Positions 58,903 to 64,000 of a stretch of 64,000 nucleotides of DNA are shown here, one piece after another (within the stretch, counting starts at the first letter, position 1; every line of letters begins with the position of its first letter). The DNA is from Flavobacterium micromati (GTDB lineage Bacteria > Bacteroidota > Bacteroidia > Flavobacteriales > Flavobacteriaceae): positions 62,001 to 126,000 of the forward strand of contig NZ_FQWF01000009.1 of NCBI RefSeq assembly GCF_900129585.1. Reading direction: 5' to 3'. The position numbers were made by a program, and so were the translations under genes. The notes under the pieces are model-generated. The model saw nothing but the letters and a program-made list of their open reading frames with translations. It ran no database searches and was not told the DNA's origin.

Positions 58903-61296
58903 ATGTCACAATTACTTTTAAAAAGTTTAATTTTTTCATTATTATATACTTTTACCACTTATAGTCAAAAAAAAGTTTTACAAGCTAAACCAATTACTGA
59001 AAATATAGTTATCGATGGCAAAATCAACGAAGAAATTTGGAATTCAGCGTCAGTTGCGACTAATTTTATAATGTTTGAACCAGACAATGGAAAACCAATT
59101 AGTGCTGAAAAAAAAACAGAGGTAAAAATAGTTTATGACAACGACGCCATTTACGTTTCGGCCTTACTGTACGACAATGAACCAGATAAAATTCAGAAAG
59201 AACTAACTAATCGAGATATATTTGGCGTTTCTGATCATTTTGCGATTTACATTAATGGCTTTAATGATGGTCAACAGGATTTTCGGTTTTTTGTAAGCGC
59301 TGCAGGCGTACAAATGGATTGCTTAGCTACCGAGGATTTTGAAGATTTTACTTGGGATGCAATTTGGGATAGTGAAGTAGTTCTTACTGAATTTGGTTGG
59401 GCAGTTGAAATGAAAATTCCTTATGCCGCGTTACGGTTTAGTAAAGCTGATACACAAGTTTGGGGCTTAAACTTTCTACGCGAAATTAAGCGCGACGTAC
59501 AAAAGTACACTTGGAATCGCGTTGACACTCAAATTGGGGCAGTGATACCGCAAGCTGGTGTTCTTGAAGGTATTGAAAATATCCAACCGCCTACTCGACT
59601 TTTTTTTATACCGTACACCTCAGCATATTACCAACAAAGCGATATTGGTTCTGATACAACTTTAAAAGCTGGTTTAGATATTAAATATGGTATTAATGAT
59701 TCCTTTACATTAGATGCTATTTTGGTTCCTGATTTTGGTCAGACAAAGTTTGATAATGCTATTTTGAATTTGTTGCCTTTTGAACAGCGGTTTGAAGAAA
59801 ACAGACCTTTTTTTACAGAAGGTACCGATTTATTCAATAAAGGCAATTTGCTTTATTCCCGCCGAATAGGTGGCGAACCCACTACAGTCCCTAATACCAC
59901 TGACGTTGAAGAAATAACCAATTATCCTAGCACGGTAAATTTACTAAATGCTGTAAAAATTTCGGGTAGAACCGAGAAAGGTTTGGGAGTGGGTTTTTTA
60001 AATGCTGTTACCGAAAAAACCCAAGCAACCATTTTTAACAATGACACCCAAGAAGTTCGTAAAGAAGTAATTGAACCGCTTACTAATTATAATATGATTG
60101 TTCTAGACCAGCGATTCAATCAAAACTCATCGGTCTCTTTTGTAAATGCAAATACAACCCGCAATGGAAATTTTAGAGATGCAAACGCATCAGCGATAGT
60201 GTATGATTTAAATACAAAAGAGAACACATACAATTTATATGGCGATTTTAAATTTACTCAAGTCAATACCATTAAAGATTATAACGGTATAAAAACTGCT
60301 GTAAACTTCGAAAAAACAAGTGGTCGCTACCGATACTTATTTGCTGGAAAATACATATCAGAAAATTATGATATCAATGACTTAGGAATTGTTTTTTATA
60401 CTAATTATCACAATGTCGAAGCAAATGTGAGTTACAGAATATTAAATCCTACTAAAATTTTTAATACACTAAAAATAGAGCAAGAAGTCAACTTAGAGCT
60501 TCAAAATACCACAGGAAAAGTTCAAGAAAGTTGGTACAAAACAGTGGTAAAAGCAAGATCGCTAAAAAACGATTATTATGAGTTAGGCATCATTGTAAAT
60601 CCGCTAGAAACATTTGATTTTTATGAACCTCGGGAATATGGAAGATATGTTTATATACCTAAAAGAGTCGCGTCCTATTTTGGTTTTGAGTTAAATAGAA
60701 ATAATGAGTTAACGTTAGATATGACCGTCAACTTTACAAAGTTTGATGAAGAAAAGCGATTAACTCACGGTTTTTATGCGAGTCCAAAATACCGATTTAA
60801 TGACAAGTTTTCATTAGCTTACGCGGTGGAATATACTAACATGAGAAATGATCGCGGCTGGGTTGACTTTGATGATTCTGGGATTGTTTTTGCAGAACGC
60901 AATCGAGAAATATTGCAAAACGACCTTACCGGGAAATATGCAGTAAATAACAGAATGACCATTAATTTAAAGGCCCGCTACTATTGGTCTTATTCTAAAA
61001 ATCATGAGTTTTTTACGTTACAAAATAATGGCTTTTTGACAGAAAACGCAGTTTATGCATTAAATAAAGACCGAAATTTCAACTCTTGGAATTTTGATTT
61101 ATCTTATTCTTGGTGGTTTGCTCCTGGAAGCGAAGTCTCTGTTTTATACCGCAGTTACGGATTACAAAGAGCGAGTATGGTTGAGAAGGATTTATCAAGA
61201 AATCTCAAAAACATATTCAATAGTGACCTTACAAATGTACTTTCGATAAGCGTTCGCTATTTTATTGATTATAATGCAATAAAAAACAAATTTTAA
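58903..61296 (+). CDS. DUF5916 protein with N-terminal CBM9-like domain, copy 1
   Basis: The 797-aa exported protein (signal near TYS-Q) has a carbohydrate-binding family 9-like sandwich (about 25-215: ITENIVIDGKINEEIWNSASVATNFIMFEPDNGKPIS..., WAVEMKIPYAALRF). A long DUF5916 region (about 230-797) follows, rich in alternating strands and ending in a barrel-like SVRYFIDYN. An outer-membrane location is probable. It stands in tandem with a close paralog 126 bp downstream. The role is unknown. Confidence 0.88.
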   Translation: MSQLLLKSLIFSLLYTFTTYSQKKVLQAKPITENIVIDGKINEEIWNSASVATNFIMFEPDNGKPISAEKKTEVKIVYDNDAIYVSALLYDNEPDKIQKELTNRDIFGVSDHFAIYINGFNDGQQDFRFFVSAAGVQMDCLATEDFEDFTWDAIWDSEVVLTEFGWAVEMKIPYAALRFSKADTQVWGLNFLREIKRDVQKYTWNRVDTQIGAVIPQAGVLEGIENIQPPTRLFFIPYTSAYYQQSDIGSDTTLKAGLDIKYGINDSFTLDAILVPDFGQTKFDNAILNLLPFEQRFEENRPFFTEGTDLFNKGNLLYSRRIGGEPTTVPNTTDVEEITNYPSTVNLLNAVKISGRTEKGLGVGFLNAVTEKTQATIFNNDTQEVRKEVIEPLTNYNMIVLDQRFNQNSSVSFVNANTTRNGNFRDANASAIVYDLNTKENTYNLYGDFKFTQVNTIKDYNGIKTAVNFEKTSGRYRYLFAGKYISENYDINDLGIVFYTNYHNVEANVSYRILNPTKIFNTLKIEQEVNLELQNTTGKVQESWYKTVVKARSLKNDYYELGIIVNPLETFDFYEPREYGRYVYIPKRVASYFGFELNRNNELTLDMTVNFTKFDEEKRLTHGFYASPKYRFNDKFSLAYAVEYTNMRNDRGWVDFDDSGIVFAERNREILQNDLTGKYAVNNRMTINLKARYYWSYSKNHEFFTLQNNGFLTENAVYALNKDRNFNSWNFDLSYSWWFAPGSEVSVLYRSYGLQRASMVEKDLSRNLKNIFNSDLTNVLSISVRYFIDYNAIKNKF

Positions 61297-61398
61297 TTTA
61301 GTCAAATCAAATTGTAACATTCAGGCAGATATGGAGTCTATTAAGCAAACTACACAGCGAACAGCGAATTAAATTTTCTGATGCTCTTGTGGTTTATT

Positions 61399-61406
61399 TA
61401 ATTTTG
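61399..61406 (+). promoter_or_regulatory. Putative -7 element for the second DUF5916 gene
   Basis: TAATTTTG, 16 nt before the ATG at 61423; it suggests separate transcription of the copy. Confidence 0.45.
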
Positions 61407-61422
61407 CATCAATAAATCTTTC

Positions 61423-63840
61423 ATGAATAAGCTTCTATTACTTTCTCTACTATTCTTTTCTTTCTTTGGCTACAGCCAAAAAAAAACACTCCACACTAAA
61501 TTTATTACCGAAAAAATAGAAATTGACGGAAAATTGAATGAAGGTATTTGGAAATCAGCTGCAATTGCAAGCGATTTTATTATGTTTGAGCCTGATAATG
61601 GAACTCCAATTCCTGAAAATAAGAAAACAGAAATAAAAGTTTTATACGACAACGATGCCATTTACATAGGCGCAATTTTGTATGACGAGAGTCCTGATAA
61701 AATATTAAAGGAAGTTACGCAGCGAGATAATTTTGGTACGGCTGACCTTTTTGGAGTTTTTATTAACGGTTTTAATGACGGTCAACAAGATTTTCAGTTT
61801 TTTGTAAATGCCGCAGATGGTCAAGCAGATTGTATCACAACAGATACAAATGGCGAAGATTATTCTTGGGATGCAGTATGGGATAGCAAAGCGATTATTA
61901 CTGACAAAGGCTGGGCAATAGAAATGCGCATTCCTTATGCGGCACTTCGTTTTTCAACAGAAATGAAGCAAACTTGGGGTCTTAATTTTTTTAGAGAAGT
62001 GAGGCGCGATCGCTTTAAATACACCTGGAATTTTATCGATACAAAACTAGGCACATTCACCCAACAAACGGGAACATTGGAAGGAATTGAAAATATAAAA
62101 CCTCCTACTCGACTCTTTTTATTGCCCTATTCCTCCTTTTACTTAGATGCCAACGCCCGCCAAAAAACAATTGGAACTTTAAAAGGCGGCTTAGATTTGA
62201 AATACGGTATTAATGATGCGTTTACGCTCGATATGATTTTGATTCCTGATTTTGGACAAACAAAATACGACGATCAAATTTTGAATTTAACACCATTTGA
62301 ACAGCAATTTAATGAAAATAGACCTTTTTTTACCGAGGGAACAGATTTATTTAGCAAAGGAAATTTAGTCTACTCGCGCCGCATTGGTGGCAACCCAATC
62401 AATTATCCCACTACTTCAATTAATGAGCAAATCATAGATAATCCTGCTAGTGTAAATCTAATTAATGCTTTAAAAATATCAGGACGAACTAAAAATGGAT
62501 TAGGAGTTGGAATATTAAATGCAGTAACTGAAAAAACAGTTGCTACAATTCAAAATAAAAACACGCAAGAAATTAGAAAAGAGACCGTAGAGCCACTAGC
62601 AAATTATAATGTTTTCGTTTTAGACCAGCGCTTTCGCAAAAATTCCTCAATAGCTTTTGTAAATACTAATGTGACCCGAAATGGAGATTTTAAAGATGCA
62701 AATGTGTCGGCTTTAGTTTGGGATTTAAATACACAAAAAAACACTTATAATATTTCTGGGGATTTTAAATACAGCCATATTAACAGTACCGAAGACAAAA
62801 AAGGGATCAATTCACAATTGAATTTCTCTGAAACAAGTGGAAAATTTAGATATGGCGTTGGAGCTGATATTACTACGAAGGATTATGACAATAATGATCT
62901 AGGAATAAATTTTGAAACTAATTATTACAGCATTTATGGCAATACGAGTTACAGAATCTTAAATCCAACTAAGTATTTTAACTCTTTTGGTGCACGTTTA
63001 AACACTTATTCCCAGTTTCAAAAAGAGACTGGTAAAATACAGTCGGCCAATGTAAATTTACAAATCAATTCAAACGATAAAAAAAATCATTATTATGGCT
63101 TTACCGTTGATGCTGCACCAATAGAAACGTATGATTATTATGAACCAAGAGCAACTGATCGATACGTAATAAGGCCCACTAGAATAAGAGGATCTGCTTT
63201 TATCTCAACAAATTATAATTATCGTTTTGCGGTTGATTTTAATCCGTCGTATACCGCATTTGATGAAATAGGTCGTAACACTTATAATATTTCGATAGGT
63301 CCTAGATACCGATTTAGCGATAAATTAGCATTGAATTATAATTTTAATTTTAATAGGCAAAACAACAACAAAGGATTTATAGATAGTTTAGCCGATAATT
63401 TGAATGCTTCAGTACCTAATACAATACTTTTTGCCAATAGAAATGTTTTGACGTATTCCAATACCTTGTCTGGTAAGTATGCGTTAAATAGCCAAATGAC
63501 TTTTAACATTGCTTTGCGACAGTACTGGTCGTATGCTGAAAATAAAAATATACTTTCATTAGAACAAAATGGAAGACTTGCTGATTTTGCGGGATACACC
63601 AGCAATAAAAATTCTAGCTTCTATTCCTGGAATGCTGACTTATCATACACTTGGTGGTTTGCACCTGGCAGCCAAGTCTCCGTTTTGTATAGAAATAATG
63701 CCAATGACTTTGAGAGAATTATCAATAAAGATTTTGTCAGCAACGTAACTAATATTTTAAATAATGAGGCGCTTATCCATACTTTCTCAATAAGTGTGCG
63801 TTATTTTATCGATTATAATCAAATCAAGAATATAATGTAA
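61423..63840 (+). CDS. DUF5916 protein with N-terminal CBM9-like domain, copy 2
   Basis: The 805-aa protein has the same architecture as copy 1 (signal to SYS-Q, CBM9-like about 25-215, DUF5916 about 230-805). Long stretches are near-identical: FIMFEPDNG.PI, FNDGQQDF.FFV.AA, ENRPFFTEGTDLF.KGNL.YSRRIGG. A Gly/Asn-rich loop (about 240) and segments near 300-330 and 640-670 differ most. It seems a tandem duplicate that has diverged. Confidence 0.88.
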   Translation: MNKLLLLSLLFFSFFGYSQKKTLHTKFITEKIEIDGKLNEGIWKSAAIASDFIMFEPDNGTPIPENKKTEIKVLYDNDAIYIGAILYDESPDKILKEVTQRDNFGTADLFGVFINGFNDGQQDFQFFVNAADGQADCITTDTNGEDYSWDAVWDSKAIITDKGWAIEMRIPYAALRFSTEMKQTWGLNFFREVRRDRFKYTWNFIDTKLGTFTQQTGTLEGIENIKPPTRLFLLPYSSFYLDANARQKTIGTLKGGLDLKYGINDAFTLDMILIPDFGQTKYDDQILNLTPFEQQFNENRPFFTEGTDLFSKGNLVYSRRIGGNPINYPTTSINEQIIDNPASVNLINALKISGRTKNGLGVGILNAVTEKTVATIQNKNTQEIRKETVEPLANYNVFVLDQRFRKNSSIAFVNTNVTRNGDFKDANVSALVWDLNTQKNTYNISGDFKYSHINSTEDKKGINSQLNFSETSGKFRYGVGADITTKDYDNNDLGINFETNYYSIYGNTSYRILNPTKYFNSFGARLNTYSQFQKETGKIQSANVNLQINSNDKKNHYYGFTVDAAPIETYDYYEPRATDRYVIRPTRIRGSAFISTNYNYRFAVDFNPSYTAFDEIGRNTYNISIGPRYRFSDKLALNYNFNFNRQNNNKGFIDSLADNLNASVPNTILFANRNVLTYSNTLSGKYALNSQMTFNIALRQYWSYAENKNILSLEQNGRLADFAGYTSNKNSSFYSWNADLSYTWWFAPGSQVSVLYRNNANDFERIINKDFVSNVTNILNNEALIHTFSISVRYFIDYNQIKNIM

Positions 63841-63956
63841 ATGCAATAATTCTAATAAACCGAGGTGTCTACTAAAATAAAACCAATTTTTAGGATCGTT
63901 CATCATTGAATTTACAATAGTTACCGCCACTGATGTCAACATTTTTAGAAATGTTT

Positions 63957-63964
63957 TATCTTTG
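63957..63964 (+). promoter_or_regulatory. Putative -7 element for the gene entering at the window end
   Basis: TATCTTTG, 17 nt before the ATG at 63982. Confidence 0.5.
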
Positions 63965-63981
63965 TTCAAAATAACTTTATA

Positions 63982-64000
63982 ATGAACAAAAAAGTAATAC
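63982..64000 (+). CDS. Start of a gene running off the window
   Basis: ATG at 63982 with codons for MNKKVI, cut by the window end. The gene is supported by a TAnnTTTG element upstream. The product cannot be judged from six residues; the basic start may begin a signal peptide. Confidence 0.45.

Overview
The window looks like chromosomal DNA of a member of the Bacteroidota, most likely Flavobacterium or a close relative in Flavobacteriaceae. The base composition is AT-rich. Gliding genes gldB, gldC, gldD and gldE sit in their usual Flavobacterium neighbourhoods. Putative promoters carry the Bacteroidota -7 element TAnnTTTG, and several gene families are typical of the phylum (DUF6702, DUF5916, regulatory-like carboxypeptidase-D domains, an inactive/active M16 protease pair). 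Nothing was computed; all calls come from reading the sequence and its translations.

Layout: 1-1.1 kb holds the 5' end of an RNase G/E gene, a 30-residue AURKAIP1/COX24-type basic protein and HU, all leftward. 1.2-4.7 kb is mutY-ssb-gldE-gldD. 4.7-9.7 kb has a metal-binding lipoprotein, an EamA permease and a two-gene M16 peptidase operon. 9.9-10.6 kb is rplU-rpmA. 11.4-19.3 kb is an integrated element of about 7.9 kb at the 3' end of tRNA-Arg(TCG). It is bounded by 19-bp direct repeats and carries paired integrase arm-type repeats just inside each end. 19.5-35.9 kb is a leftward division and cell-wall (dcw) cluster: mraZ-rsmH-ftsL-ftsI-murE-mraY-murD-ftsW-murG-murC-ftsQ-ftsA-ftsZ, followed by a GatB/YqeY-domain gene. 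A likely MraZ operator lies upstream of mraZ. 36.3-42.7 kb holds an alpha/beta hydrolase, engB, gldC-gldB, nadE, a LuxR-type response regulator and dnaG. 42.8-45.2 kb is an ECF sigma/putative anti-sigma/outer-membrane barrel unit. 45.5-49.9 kb holds a polyprenyl synthase, rlmN, a toxin-antitoxin pair, an O-methyltransferase, a PAP2 phosphatase and tatA. 50-55.8 kb is an M1 peptidase, a DUF6702 protein and four tandem carboxypeptidase-regulatory-domain paralogs. 55.9-63.8 kb holds pepE, two tandem tRNA-Gly(TCC), a GNAT enzyme, an L,D-transpeptidase-like protein and two tandem DUF5916/CBM9 outer-membrane proteins.

The most interesting region is the tRNA-Arg element. It encodes a tyrosine recombinase, a small excisionase-like HTH protein, a DUF3987 P-loop protein, a zinc-finger/Toprim primase-like protein, four small exported proteins or lipoproteins counting one paralog just outside the element, and a small protein with a GGRxKGTPN start resembling phage terminase small subunits. 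It has no visible relaxase, conjugation, capsid, tail or lysis genes. Three 11-bp iterons precede the replication genes, and an inverted repeat lies between the two replication genes. This gene set (int, xis, replication module, terS-like, cargo) resembles phage-inducible chromosomal islands, so a Bacteroidota phage satellite is my leading hypothesis. The element's cargo pair is flanked by near-identical repeats of about 42 bp, which suggests a replaceable cassette.
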